Below are positions 51,527 through 59,435 of a DNA stretch of 64,000 nucleotides, one piece after another. The position numbers were made by a program, and so were the translations under genes. Source of the stretch: Arthrobacter sp. Soc17.1.1.1 (GTDB lineage: Bacteria; Actinomycetota; Actinomycetes; Actinomycetales; Micrococcaceae); contig NZ_JBAJII010000001.1 of assembly GCF_036867195.1 (NCBI RefSeq), positions 2,976,001 through 3,040,000 on the forward strand, in the 5' to 3' direction. Position 1 is the stretch's first letter. Each line of letters starts with the position of its first letter. The notes beneath the pieces are model-generated. The model did not search any database. It had not been told where the DNA came from and saw only the letters and a program-made list of their open reading frames with translations.

Positions 51527-53088
51527 CAGGAGAGTCCGCCGTCGATCGAGCGCCGGTGCACGTCGGGTGAGTCCGGCACGAGGACGGGCGTGTCCTCGTC
51601 GAGGCTCTCACCGCGGAAGAACGGTGCGGAGCCGGGCCTGCTGCGCCAGACGACCGCGAGGACCAGGCCCAGGGCCAGGGAGCCGATGCCCGTGACGAAC
51701 GTCCCGCCGATGCCGAACAGCACGCTGTAGCCGTACTCGACGTCGGCCATGTCGATCGCGGACCTGACGAAGGCCGCGGTGAGCAGGACGGCGCCGATCA
51801 GCGGCAGCAGGAAACGGAAGACGACATTGTGGCGGGACGTGAACAGCTCCCGCCGGAAGTACCACACGCACGCGTAGCCGGTGATCGCGTAGTAGAACGC
51901 GATGGCCAGGGCGAGGGAGAGGATGGAGTCGGCCAGGACGTTCTTGCTGATGAGCGTCATCAGCACGTAGTACGCGATCGCGGCGATGCCCATCACGAGC
52001 GTGGAGAACGACGGCGTCCGGTAGCGGGGGTGGACCACGCCGAAGCGCGCGGGCAGCGCCCCGTAGACCGCCATGGAGAGCGTGCCGCGGGCCGTGGGCA
52101 GGATGGTGGTCTGCGTCGAGGAGACCGCGGAGACCAGGACGGCGACGACGAGCAGCCACGACCAGGGTCCGAGGACGGCGTCCTTGAGGGCGAGGAACAC
52201 GTCCTCCGCGTTCGCCTCGTTGCCCAGGCCGATGCCTTCCTCCCCCACCCCCGCGTACATCATGGCTGCGACCGTGACGCCCACGTAGGTCACGAGGAGC
52301 AGGACGGTCGACAGCAGCGCCGCGCGGCCCGGGACGCGGCGGGCGTCCTTCGTCTCCTCGTTCAGGGCCAGGCAGGCGTCCCAGCCCCAGTAGACGAACA
52401 GGGCCAGGAGGATCGCCTCGGTGAACCCCTCGACGCTCTCGAACGCGAACGGGTTGAACCAGTCCCAGGACACCGGTGTCGCGGTCCCGACCGTCCCGTT
52501 CGCCGCACCGGCGAGGGCGAGGACCACGAAGAGCACGAGTGCCGCGTACTGGATGCCCAGCAGGACGTTCTGGAGCTTCGCGCCGATCTCCACGCCGCGG
52601 TAGCTGACCACCGTCATGAGCGCGATGAAGGCGACGCCGGTCATCGTCACCAGCAGCGGCTCCTCCGCGAGGGAACCGTCGCCGACGAGGAGCCAGAGGT
52701 ACGTGCCGCCGACCTGCGCGAGATTCGCCAGCACGATGACGCCCGCCACCGCCACGCCCCACCCCGCCATCCAGCCGGCCCACGGACCGAAGGCCTTGGT
52801 GGCCCACGTGAACGAGGTGCCGCAGTCGGGCACCGCCTGGTTCAGCTCCCGGTACGCGAAGGCGATGAACACCATGGGGATGAACGCGAGGACGAAGGCG
52901 ATCGGCGCCTGGGCCCCGACGGCGAGGACCACGAAGCCGAGGGTCGCGACGAGGGAGTACACCGGTGCCGTCGAGGCGAGCCCGATCACCGTCGACTGCC
53001 AGAGGCCGAGGGCGCCCGCCGCGAGGCCCTTGCCCTGCCGGTCCGCGGGATCCCCGTGGGACCGGCTGTCGACTGGGAACTGGCTCAT
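51526..53088 (-). CDS. APC family amino acid/polyamine permease
   Basis: Transporter of 520 residues with about 12 helices. The APC signature is STVIGLASTAPVYSLVATLG in helix 1, AVPDCGTSFTWATKAFGPW in helices 2-3, and FVYWGWDACLALNEETKDA near residue 245. It is closely related in style to the second APC permease about 2 kb away. Likely an importer for amino acids or polyamines; with the downstream saccharopine-like gene, uptake of a polyamine is plausible. The ATG is preceded by a modest GCGGGG. It lies 52 nt after the marR gene on the same strand. Confidence 0.87.
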   Translation of the reverse strand: MSQFPVDSRSHGDPADRQGKGLAAGALGLWQSTVIGLASTAPVYSLVATLGFVVLAVGAQAPIAFVLAFIPMVFIAFAYRELNQAVPDCGTSFTWATKAFGPWAGWMAGWGVAVAGVIVLANLAQVGGTYLWLLVGDGSLAEEPLLVTMTGVAFIALMTVVSYRGVEIGAKLQNVLLGIQYAALVLFVVLALAGAANGTVGTATPVSWDWFNPFAFESVEGFTEAILLALFVYWGWDACLALNEETKDARRVPGRAALLSTVLLLVTYVGVTVAAMMYAGVGEEGIGLGNEANAEDVFLALKDAVLGPWSWLLVVAVLVSAVSSTQTTILPTARGTLSMAVYGALPARFGVVHPRYRTPSFSTLVMGIAAIAYYVLMTLISKNVLADSILSLALAIAFYYAITGYACVWYFRRELFTSRHNVVFRFLLPLIGAVLLTAAFVRSAIDMADVEYGYSVLFGIGGTFVTGIGSLALGLVLAVVWRSRPGSAPFFRGESLDEDTPVLVPDSPDVHRRSIDGGLS

Positions 53089-53140
53089 CGTGCCCCGCTT
53101 CTCGAAGGACCGCCGCCACCGTGCGAGGTCTGGCGTCACT

Positions 53141-53692
53141 CTACTGACCGGCCGATGGTCCCGGAAGCCCCGTCCCTGCGCGGTGCGCACCCCGCGGATC
53201 CGGCACCTCGGCGGCCGGTTCACGCGCAGCGAGGTACGCCGCGCTGAACCGCGAGAGCAGGCCCGCGAGCTCGACGACGTCGGCCGGGTCCCACCCCTGG
53301 AGCTGTCGCCGGAAGGACCGCCGCCTGCTCAGGCGTGCCTCGTCGATCCGACGGGCACCCTCCGCCGTGAGGACCACGGGGTGCGAACGGTCGTCGCCGT
53401 CCGACGGGCCGCGCTCCACGAGGCCGAGCCGCTGGAGTGCCGCCACATGGCCGCTCACGCCGGGGTTGCCCATGCCCAGCGACGCGGCGAGGTCCGTGAC
53501 GCGGCAGGGCCCGAGCATGCGGGCGGCCGCCAGGACACTGTAGGCGGCCGGTTCCATCGCGGGATCGATCCTGCGGGCGAGGATCCGGCACACGCGCTGC
53601 TCGCTGCGGCACATCAGTCCGGCCCTGTCCTCGACGGCGTCGAGCAGGGCGCGGCGCGGCTCGCCCGTCACCTGCCCGCCGTGATCCTCCAT
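53141..53692 (-). CDS. MarR family regulator of the APC permease operon
   Basis: Regulator of 183 residues with the winged helix CRVTDLAASLGMGNPGVSGHVAALQRLGLV and wing SDGDDRSHPVVLTAEGARRI. Its N-terminus contains Cys residues (LMCRSEQRVCRIL). The C-terminal 25 residues are Pro/Ala-rich. It is first in an apparent marR - APC permease - saccharopine dehydrogenase-like operon, which it probably controls. TAGCAT lies 6 nt before the ATG, so it is probably leaderless. Confidence 0.87.
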   Translation of the reverse strand: MEDHGGQVTGEPRRALLDAVEDRAGLMCRSEQRVCRILARRIDPAMEPAAYSVLAAARMLGPCRVTDLAASLGMGNPGVSGHVAALQRLGLVERGPSDGDDRSHPVVLTAEGARRIDEARLSRRRSFRRQLQGWDPADVVELAGLLSRFSAAYLAAREPAAEVPDPRGAHRAGTGLPGPSAGQ

Positions 53693-53698
53693 GCCGGA

Positions 53699-53704
53699 AT
53701 GCTA
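53699..53704 (-). promoter_or_regulatory. -10 box of the marR-APC operon
   Basis: TAGCAT-TCCGGC-ATG on the minus strand: -10 hexamer 6 nt before the start codon. Confidence 0.5.
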
Positions 53705-53820
53705 GGTGCTGACGGCCCGCCCGGCACCGGTGTCCGGCCGCATTTCTCTCCGTGACGTGCCTCCCCCACGGCGCCCGCCGGCGTCCCGTTCCCCGGGCGG
53801 GCGGCCGGCCACGCAGCGGC

Positions 53821-53858
53821 GCCGCCGTCCGGCCCGTGGGGGCTCCGGACGGCGGCGC
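53821..53858. terminator. Terminator after the second APC permease
   Basis: CGCCGCCGTCCGG and its reverse complement form a 13-bp stem about 40 nt after the stop of the second APC gene. This separates the putrescine oxidase operon from the marR operon. Confidence 0.7.
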
Positions 53859-53897
53859 GGACGCGGCGGATTCGGTGGCCCGGGTGCGCCCGGACCG

Positions 53898-55418
53898 CTA
53901 GTCGCGCGGGGCCGACCCGCGGGTGAGGACCTCCTGCCGGAAGAACGCCGGGTTGATGCGCGACCAGACGAGCATGAGCACCGCCCCGAGGAGGATCACC
54001 CCGATCCCGAGGATGAACACCATGCCGATCCCGAACAGCTCGGACCCGGAGCCGTACCCGGGGTCCATGGAGTCGATGGCCGTCTTGACGAACATGACCA
54101 GCAGGATCACGCCGCCGAGCAGCGGCGCCAGGAACCGGAAGAGGACGTTCCGGAAGCTCGCGAAGGCCTGGGCCCGGAAGTACCAGACACACGCCAGGGC
54201 GGTGATGCCGTAGTAGAAGCAGATCATCAGGCCGAGCGCGGTGATGGTGTCCCACAGCGCGTTCTCCGAGACCAGGCGCGTGAACACGTAGAACCCGGCG
54301 GCGGCGACGGCCGCGGCCACGGTCGCGAAGCTGGGCGACTTGTACTGCGGACTGATGCGTCCGTAGCCCTTGGGCAGCGCCCGGTAGTGCCCCATGGCGA
54401 GCAGCGTGCGGGCGGGCGAGACGAACGTGGACTGCAGGGACGCGGCCGACGAGCTCAGCACGGCCATGGACATGAGGATGGCGAACGGACCCATGACAGG
54501 GCCGGCGAGCGTCGCGAAGATGCTCTCCTGGTTGTCGGGGTTGCCGGCGCCGAGCTCGCCGTCGCCCACTCCGGCGTACGCGAGGGTGGCGAGCGCGACC
54601 GTGAGGTAGATGACCACGATCACGACGACGGTCAGCGCGCCCGCGCGGCCCGGGGTCCTGTCAGGGTCCGTGGTCTCCTCGTTCATGGTCAGCGTCACGT
54701 CCCAGCCCCAGTAGATGAAGATCGAGAGCGAGACGCCTGCGGCGAAGGCGGAGAACGAGCCGACGGCGAAGGGGTTGAACCAGTCCGCGCTGATGCTCGT
54801 GGCGTCGAATGCCGTGCCGTTGCCGACGTGGATGAACGCGGCGATGGCGAACCAGGCCAGGACCACGAGCTGGAAGGTGACGAGCACGTACTGCACGATC
54901 TTCGTGGCTTCCATGCCGCGGTAGGAGATGTAGCACGCGAGCGCGATGAACACGAGCGTCGTCGCGATGTTCACCGGCAGGTTCAGGGTGAGTTCGGCGA
55001 TCGAGGGATCGCCCATCACCTGGGAGAGCAGGAGGTAGAAGAAGTCGACCGCGACGGCGGCGAGGTTGGACAGCACGATCACGGTCGCCGCGATGAGGCC
55101 CCACCCGCCCATCCAGCCGATCCACGGGCCGAAGGCCCGTGTGGCCCAGGTGAAGGAGGTCCCGGAGTCCGGCATGGCGCTGTTGAGCTCGCGGTAGCCG
55201 AGGGCCACGAGCAGCATGGGGATGAAACCGATCAGGAAGATGGCCGGGAGCTGGGTCCCGACCTCGGCGACCGTGGGGCCGAGGGCCGCGGTCAGCGTGT
55301 AGGCGGGGGCCACGCAGGACACCCCGATGACGACGGCGCCCAGCAGGCCGACGGTCCCCGAGTCGAGGCCCTTCCTGCTGAGTCCCGATCCCCTGTGTGT
55401 AGTCTCGTCGATACTCAT
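53898..55418 (-). CDS. APC family permease of the putrescine oxidase operon
   Basis: Transporter of 506 residues with about 12 helices: AVVIGVSCVAPAYTLTAALG (helix 1), AMPDSGTSFTWATRAFGPW and YWGWDVTLTMNEETTDPDR mark the APC superfamily. The position after putrescine oxidase and the stress protein, with its ATG overlapping the previous stop by 4 nt, suggests it imports putrescine or a related amine. GGAGG precedes the ATG. A hairpin terminator follows. Functional assignment to putrescine is inference from context. Confidence 0.88.
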   Translation of the reverse strand: MSIDETTHRGSGLSRKGLDSGTVGLLGAVVIGVSCVAPAYTLTAALGPTVAEVGTQLPAIFLIGFIPMLLVALGYRELNSAMPDSGTSFTWATRAFGPWIGWMGGWGLIAATVIVLSNLAAVAVDFFYLLLSQVMGDPSIAELTLNLPVNIATTLVFIALACYISYRGMEATKIVQYVLVTFQLVVLAWFAIAAFIHVGNGTAFDATSISADWFNPFAVGSFSAFAAGVSLSIFIYWGWDVTLTMNEETTDPDRTPGRAGALTVVVIVVIYLTVALATLAYAGVGDGELGAGNPDNQESIFATLAGPVMGPFAILMSMAVLSSSAASLQSTFVSPARTLLAMGHYRALPKGYGRISPQYKSPSFATVAAAVAAAGFYVFTRLVSENALWDTITALGLMICFYYGITALACVWYFRAQAFASFRNVLFRFLAPLLGGVILLVMFVKTAIDSMDPGYGSGSELFGIGMVFILGIGVILLGAVLMLVWSRINPAFFRQEVLTRGSAPRD

Positions 55419-56314
55419 GCGTCCGCCTCCGTGGGTAAGGCGCCCGGGCCGGGAGTGGTGCCGGGCGTTGCGTACGTACGCGGGACGACGACCATGGGGA
55501 TGGTCAGCGTACGCAGGATCTTGGCCGCGGTGGACCCGAGGAAGATGCGCGCGTGCTGCGCGAGGCGGCTCGATCCGACGAGCAGCACCTCTCCCTCGTC
55601 CCAGGCCATGGACTCGACGGCCTCCTCGACCGAAGCGCCGTGCGCCGTCTCGACACTGACGCGCCCGCCGGCCGCCAGCGACGACGCCGCCTCCGCGAGC
55701 CGCCGGTTCGCCTCGTCCTCGGCTCCGCCCGGGTCGGGCTGGCCGGCGTCGAGCGCGATGAGTGAGACCAGGCGCAGCGGCAGGCCGCGGCGGCCGGCGG
55801 AGGACACGGCGACGGAGATGACGGCGTCGGCCCCGGCCCGCCGGCCCACCGCGCAGGTGAGGCGCGTGACGGGGTCGGTGCGCCGGTAGCCCTGCGGTGC
55901 GAGGGCCACGGGCACGGGCGAGGCGTGCAGCAGGCTGCGGGCCACGTTGCCCACGCTGAACCGGCTGGTGAGGCCGCGCGAGCTGGCCCCGATCACGATC
56001 AGGGAGGCCTCGGTGTCCTCGGCCGCCTGGATGAGCCCTTCGGCGTTCGAGTCGGCGCGGACGACGACGCCGCGCGCGCGGACGTCGTCGGGTACCAGTG
56101 CGAGTCCCTGGTCCATCCACTCGGTCATCTGCTCCGACAGGAGGCTGTCGAAGCCCTTGTCCGGCGGATAGGTGCCCGCGTAGAGCGAGTGCTCGGGCGT
56201 CACGAGGACGAGGTCGAGGGTGGCGTCCTGGCGCCGCGCGAGGGCGACGGCGAGGCACACCGCGTCGTGCCCGCGTTCGTCCGCGGTGTACCCGACGATG
56301 TAGCGCACGGTCAT
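55415..56314 (-). CDS. Tandem universal stress protein (two Usp domains)
   Basis: Protein of 299 residues made of two Usp domains (about 1-145 and 150-280). The first has RYIVGYTADERGHDAV and the nucleotide-loop region LIVIGASSRGLTSRFSVGNVA. The second has LLVGSSRLAQHARIFLGSTAAKIL. The GxSxR-(9)-GS(T/V)A-like loops suggest ATP binding in both. It overlaps the putrescine oxidase upstream and the APC permease downstream by 4 nt each, so the three are made together. Usp proteins elsewhere regulate transporters; a role in controlling this permease is inference. AAGGAGGC precedes the ATG. Confidence 0.9.
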   Translation of the reverse strand: MTVRYIVGYTADERGHDAVCLAVALARRQDATLDLVLVTPEHSLYAGTYPPDKGFDSLLSEQMTEWMDQGLALVPDDVRARGVVVRADSNAEGLIQAAEDTEASLIVIGASSRGLTSRFSVGNVARSLLHASPVPVALAPQGYRRTDPVTRLTCAVGRRAGADAVISVAVSSAGRRGLPLRLVSLIALDAGQPDPGGAEDEANRRLAEAASSLAAGGRVSVETAHGASVEEAVESMAWDEGEVLLVGSSRLAQHARIFLGSTAAKILRTLTIPMVVVPRTYATPGTTPGPGALPTEADA

Positions 56315-57738
56315 GCCTCCTTCGCGGTGCCGGCCGACTGCAGCCCGGAGGCGAGGGCGCGGTGGACGTCCGCGGCGGTGCGCCGGCCCATGCGGATGGC
56401 GCCGTCCACGTGCTGGTAGCCCTCGGCCGCGATGTCCGAGCAGGACCAGTAGATGGGGCCGACCGGCGTGCGCTGGTCGCGGCCGTAGCGGTGCAGTCCC
56501 CCGAGGTCGTAGCTGGAGGCGTACGCGCCGCGCGTCCACTCCTCGGAGGCCCAGTCCGATTCGTAGTAGACCTCGGGGTCGAGGGCCTGCGGCCCGAGGA
56601 AGCCCGCGATCGAAGCGAGGATGCGCTCGCGGCGTTCGTGCGGCGGGAGCTCGAACATCGCGTCCGCCTTCTCGTCGGAGACGAACCCCACGAGGGTGCC
56701 GCGCGGGTCCTCGTAGTTGCTGTTGTCGTAGACCTCCTGGACGATCGAGCCCGCACTGAAGCCGGTCCCGGAGAGCCCTTCCGCACGCCAGAAGGGTGTG
56801 GCGTAGACGGCGTGCACCTTGATGACGAGTCCCAGCGACTGGTGCTGGTGCATCTGGTGCTGGCGTCGCGGGAGCGGCGGCTCGTAGCTGATGCGCGAGT
56901 ACAGGTTGGGCGGGACGGCCACGACGGCGTACCGCGCGTTCACCGTCGTCGTGTCCGACACGACGGTGACGCCCTCGACCGTGACGCCACCGGCGCTGCC
57001 ATGACCGTCCATGCCGCTCCAGCGCAGGGTGCGCACGGGGCTCGAGAGGATGACGTCGTCCCCGAGGTCGGCGGCCATGCGTTCGGAGACGGACTGCATG
57101 CCGCCGACCACGCGCCGGTCGAGGATGAAGTCCTCGTCCACGAGGTTGGAGAAGGACCCGGCGGTCGCCGCCATGAGGATCGCCTGCAGCGCGGAGAAGG
57201 AGTGCGCGGGCTTGGTCAGCATGCCACCCGCGATGAAGAGCCCGATGTTGTCGCAGGCCTCCTCGTCGTCGGACTGCTGCCGCAGCCAGTGGTGGAAGGA
57301 GATGGTGTCCAGGGCACGGGCGTCGGGGTGGTTCCACGGCGCTTCCGGGCCGGCCTCGGCCACGAGCCGGTCCAGGATGTCGATGAGCCGCGTCATCTCC
57401 TCGCGGGTGTAGTCGCTGACGGGGAACATCTCCCCCGAGTACCGCACCGGCCGGTCGTCGGGGCCGATGTAGACGGAATCGCCCTCCCGGTACCGCGGGA
57501 ACGTGTCCATGCCGAGTTCGTCGAGGAGCCCGATCAGCGCGGTCTGGTCGGGAGACACCCACTGGCCTCCCACCTCGAGGACGGCGCCGTCGACGACGTC
57601 CGTGTGGGTGCGCCCGCCCACCCGGTCCCTGGCTTCGACGACGGCGACCGAGTGGCCCGCCCGCCTCAGCTCGCGTGCTGCGGTCAGCCCCGAGGGCCCC
57701 GCTCCGATGATGACGACGTCCCGCTCGATGATGTCCAT
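56311..57738 (-). CDS. puo: Putrescine oxidase (FAD amine oxidase)
   Basis: Flavin amine oxidase of 475 residues, close in length and sequence pattern to putrescine oxidases of Rhodococcus and Kocuria. It has the FAD site DVVIIGAGPSGLTAARELR, VVEARDRVGGRTHTD, EVGGQWVSPDQTALIGLLDE, FIAGGMLTKPAHSFSALQA, DEDFILDRRVVGGMQSVSE, RRQHQMHQHQSLGLVIKVHA, and the C-terminal IAAEGYQHVDGAIRMGRRTA. It oxidises putrescine to 4-aminobutanal, ammonia and hydrogen peroxide in the cytosol. GGGAGG lies before the ATG. It heads the puo - usp - APC operon and is divergent from a tetR gene. The peroxide it makes needs catalase, which is present earlier in the window. Confidence 0.93.
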   Translation of the reverse strand: MDIIERDVVIIGAGPSGLTAARELRRAGHSVAVVEARDRVGGRTHTDVVDGAVLEVGGQWVSPDQTALIGLLDELGMDTFPRYREGDSVYIGPDDRPVRYSGEMFPVSDYTREEMTRLIDILDRLVAEAGPEAPWNHPDARALDTISFHHWLRQQSDDEEACDNIGLFIAGGMLTKPAHSFSALQAILMAATAGSFSNLVDEDFILDRRVVGGMQSVSERMAADLGDDVILSSPVRTLRWSGMDGHGSAGGVTVEGVTVVSDTTTVNARYAVVAVPPNLYSRISYEPPLPRRQHQMHQHQSLGLVIKVHAVYATPFWRAEGLSGTGFSAGSIVQEVYDNSNYEDPRGTLVGFVSDEKADAMFELPPHERRERILASIAGFLGPQALDPEVYYESDWASEEWTRGAYASSYDLGGLHRYGRDQRTPVGPIYWSCSDIAAEGYQHVDGAIRMGRRTAADVHRALASGLQSAGTAKEA

Positions 57739-57772
57739 GAGATCCTCCCGCCCCGCATGACACGGGACACAA

Positions 57773-57789
57773 AATGAATGGCGTTCATT
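57773..57789. promoter_or_regulatory. TetR operator between puo and tetR
   Basis: AATGAA-TGGCG-TTCATT, a 6+5+6 inverted repeat, 35 nt upstream of the puo start and overlapping the expected -35 of the tetR promoter (-10 TACTAT at 57799-57804). One bound repressor could control both directions. Confidence 0.7.
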
Positions 57790-57798
57790 ATTTTGCCC

Positions 57799-57804
57799 TA
57801 CTAT
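57799..57804 (+). promoter_or_regulatory. -10 box of tetR
   Basis: TACTAT, the nearest to consensus in this region. It lies 67 nt before the chosen tetR ATG and just downstream of the operator. Confidence 0.5.
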
Positions 57805-57870
57805 AGCCATGGGTGCCCCGTGTGGGAAGGGAACGCCCGAGGAATCGACGGCACCCAGGAGGCAGCTTCC

Positions 57871-58542
57871 ATGACCGCAGCAGCGCCGGAGCCACGGCGT
57901 GCCGGACGTCCCCCGAGGAGCGTGCTGTCCAAGGACCGCATCACCGACGCGGCACTCGACCTCATCGCCAGCGAGGGGTACGAGGGACTCACGATGTCGG
58001 CCGTCGCCCGGCGACTCCGCGTGGCGCCGTCCGCGCTCTACAACCACGCCGGGTCCAAGCAGGAGGTGCTCGGCTGGGTGCAGGACCACGTTATGACCAT
58101 GGTGGAGTTCGACGCCTTCGCGGACCAGCCCTGGGACGAGGCCGTGCGGCGGTGGGCCTGGTCCTACCGCGAGGTCTTCGCCCGGCACGCGCCCCTCGTC
58201 CCCGTCATCGCCGTCCTGCCCGTCACGGACGCACCGGACACGCTGCGCATGTACGAGGAGGTGGCCCGTGGGTTCCAGCGGGCCGGCTGGCCCGAGGAGC
58301 GGATCGTGCCGGCGATCGTGGCCCTGGAATCCTTCATCTACGGCTCCGCGCTGGACGTCACCGCCCCCGGCGACATCTTCGACTCCGGCGCCCTGGCGGA
58401 CCGCTTCCCCGTCTTCACCGCCGCCGTCCGCAGCGCCACCGCGGCGGCCGGCACCGGGAGCACGGCGGACGCCGCCTTCCGCACCGGCCTCGACGGGATC
58501 ATCGCCGGCCTCCGCCAGCAGCTCGCCACCTACTCGTCCTGA
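57871..58542 (+). CDS. TetR family regulator of the putrescine oxidase operon
   Basis: Regulator of 223 residues. The helix-turn-helix is GYEGLTMSAVARRLRVAPSALYNHAGSKQEVL (core AVARRLRVAPSALYNH near residue 45). The C-terminal domain resembles the TetR_C class that recognises the broad WxxxY/Yxxx pockets. The ATG has CCAGGAGGCAGC upstream; an earlier in-frame ATG at 57778 lies inside the operator and before the -10 box and is not used. Divergent from puo. A regulator responding to putrescine or an aminoaldehyde is inference. Confidence 0.9.
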   Translation: MTAAAPEPRRAGRPPRSVLSKDRITDAALDLIASEGYEGLTMSAVARRLRVAPSALYNHAGSKQEVLGWVQDHVMTMVEFDAFADQPWDEAVRRWAWSYREVFARHAPLVPVIAVLPVTDAPDTLRMYEEVARGFQRAGWPEERIVPAIVALESFIYGSALDVTAPGDIFDSGALADRFPVFTAAVRSATAAAGTGSTADAAFRTGLDGIIAGLRQQLATYSS

Positions 58543-58664
58543 GCCGCCCGTTCGGGCGCGCGGGCATGCCCTCGTGCGCATGGCACCGCCGCACTCCGGA
58601 CGCCCCCAGGACGCTGCCCCCGCGCGGTCGTCCGTGCCGCAGCCGGACGCTGAGGGTGCTGATT

Positions 58665-58679
58665 GCTAGATTGTCTAGC
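58665..58679. promoter_or_regulatory. Inverted repeat GCTAGA-TTG-TCTAGC
   Basis: A perfect 6+3+6 inverted repeat upstream of the acetyltransferase-like gene. TCTAGAC/GTCTAGA-like arms are typical of GntR-family operators such as DasR or NanR sites. No GntR gene is visible in the window, so the regulator would be encoded elsewhere. Confidence 0.5.
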
Positions 58680-58703
58680 TTTACGGAGGACGAACTAGAT
58701 GCT

Positions 58704-59357
58704 ATGTTCAGGGAACGGTCAAGCAGCGGCCACGACGAATTCCAGATGTACGAGGTCGACATGACACTTGCACCGCTTTCCCCCGATACCCTCTCCCCGT
58801 TCGGCGACCCTGCCGGCCGCGGCCTGTCGTCCGATCTGGACGGCATCGACTTCGCAGATGCTCCCGCCGAGCCCGCCGGCCCCGAGGCGCCCGAGGTGCC
58901 GTTCGACCTGTCGGACGTGACCACGCGCGAGCTCCGCATCCTCTGCAACCAGCTCTACCGCGTCCTCGACACCGACTTCCCGCCCTTCGGCGTGCGGGAG
59001 GACTACGAGGCCGTGATCCACGCCCTCGAGGCACGCGAGGCACGCGCCGCCGAGCAGGTGGAGAGTGCGAAGCTGCGTGAGAAGTTCCGTGACAACACCG
59101 TGAGCTCGCGCTTCGAACTGTTCCACGACGGCGTCATGGTCGGGTACGTGAAGTACGACATGCGCGCCGGCCGTATCCGCCTCCTGGCGACCGTCGTCGG
59201 CCCCTCCTACGGCCGCGCAGGCCTGGAGCCCGTGCTCATCCGCCATGCACTGCTGAGCGCCCACCGGCGCCGCCTCTCCCCCGTGCCCTACTGCCCGCAC
59301 GCGCAGGCCTTCCTGGCGGAGAACCCCCGGTTCCGGGCACTGATCCCGGTCGGCTGA
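58704..59357 (+). CDS. GNAT-like protein (YjdJ / Acetyltransf_CG type)
   Basis: Protein of about 217 residues. The last 95 residues fit the small GNAT-fold family YjdJ: SRFELFHDGVMVGYVKYDMR, RIRLLATVVGPSYGRAGLEP, then SPVPYCPHAQAFLAENPRF, the CxxxxxF(L)xxxP end. The conserved HTxV before GxGxG is here LATVVGPSYGRAG. The first ~120 residues are acidic, with an unclassified helical part (LRILCNQLYRVLDTDFPPF). The substrate is unknown. The start is uncertain: this ATG has GGAGG 14 nt upstream, while an ATG at 58761 has GAGG at 5 nt. Confidence 0.7.
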   Translation: MFRERSSSGHDEFQMYEVDMTLAPLSPDTLSPFGDPAGRGLSSDLDGIDFADAPAEPAGPEAPEVPFDLSDVTTRELRILCNQLYRVLDTDFPPFGVREDYEAVIHALEAREARAAEQVESAKLREKFRDNTVSSRFELFHDGVMVGYVKYDMRAGRIRLLATVVGPSYGRAGLEPVLIRHALLSAHRRRLSPVPYCPHAQAFLAENPRFRALIPVG

Positions 59358-59372
59358 TCCGCCCCTCGCCAT

Positions 59373-59409
59373 GACGAAGGCCCCGCAGCAACGCTGCGGG
59401 GCCTTCGTC
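59373..59409. terminator. Bidirectional terminator
   Basis: GACGAAGGCCCCGCAGC and its reverse complement form a 17-bp stem with a 3-nt loop, between the convergent GNAT-like gene and gabT. Confidence 0.85.
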
Positions 59410-59435
59410 GTACCGGTGCCGTCCTGCGGAAGCCG

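Noticed and set aside
57778..57870. Upstream in-frame ATG as the start of the TetR gene next to puo
   Set aside because: It lies within the operator and before the -10 box. The internal ATG has a good ribosome binding site and gives the usual TetR N-terminus.
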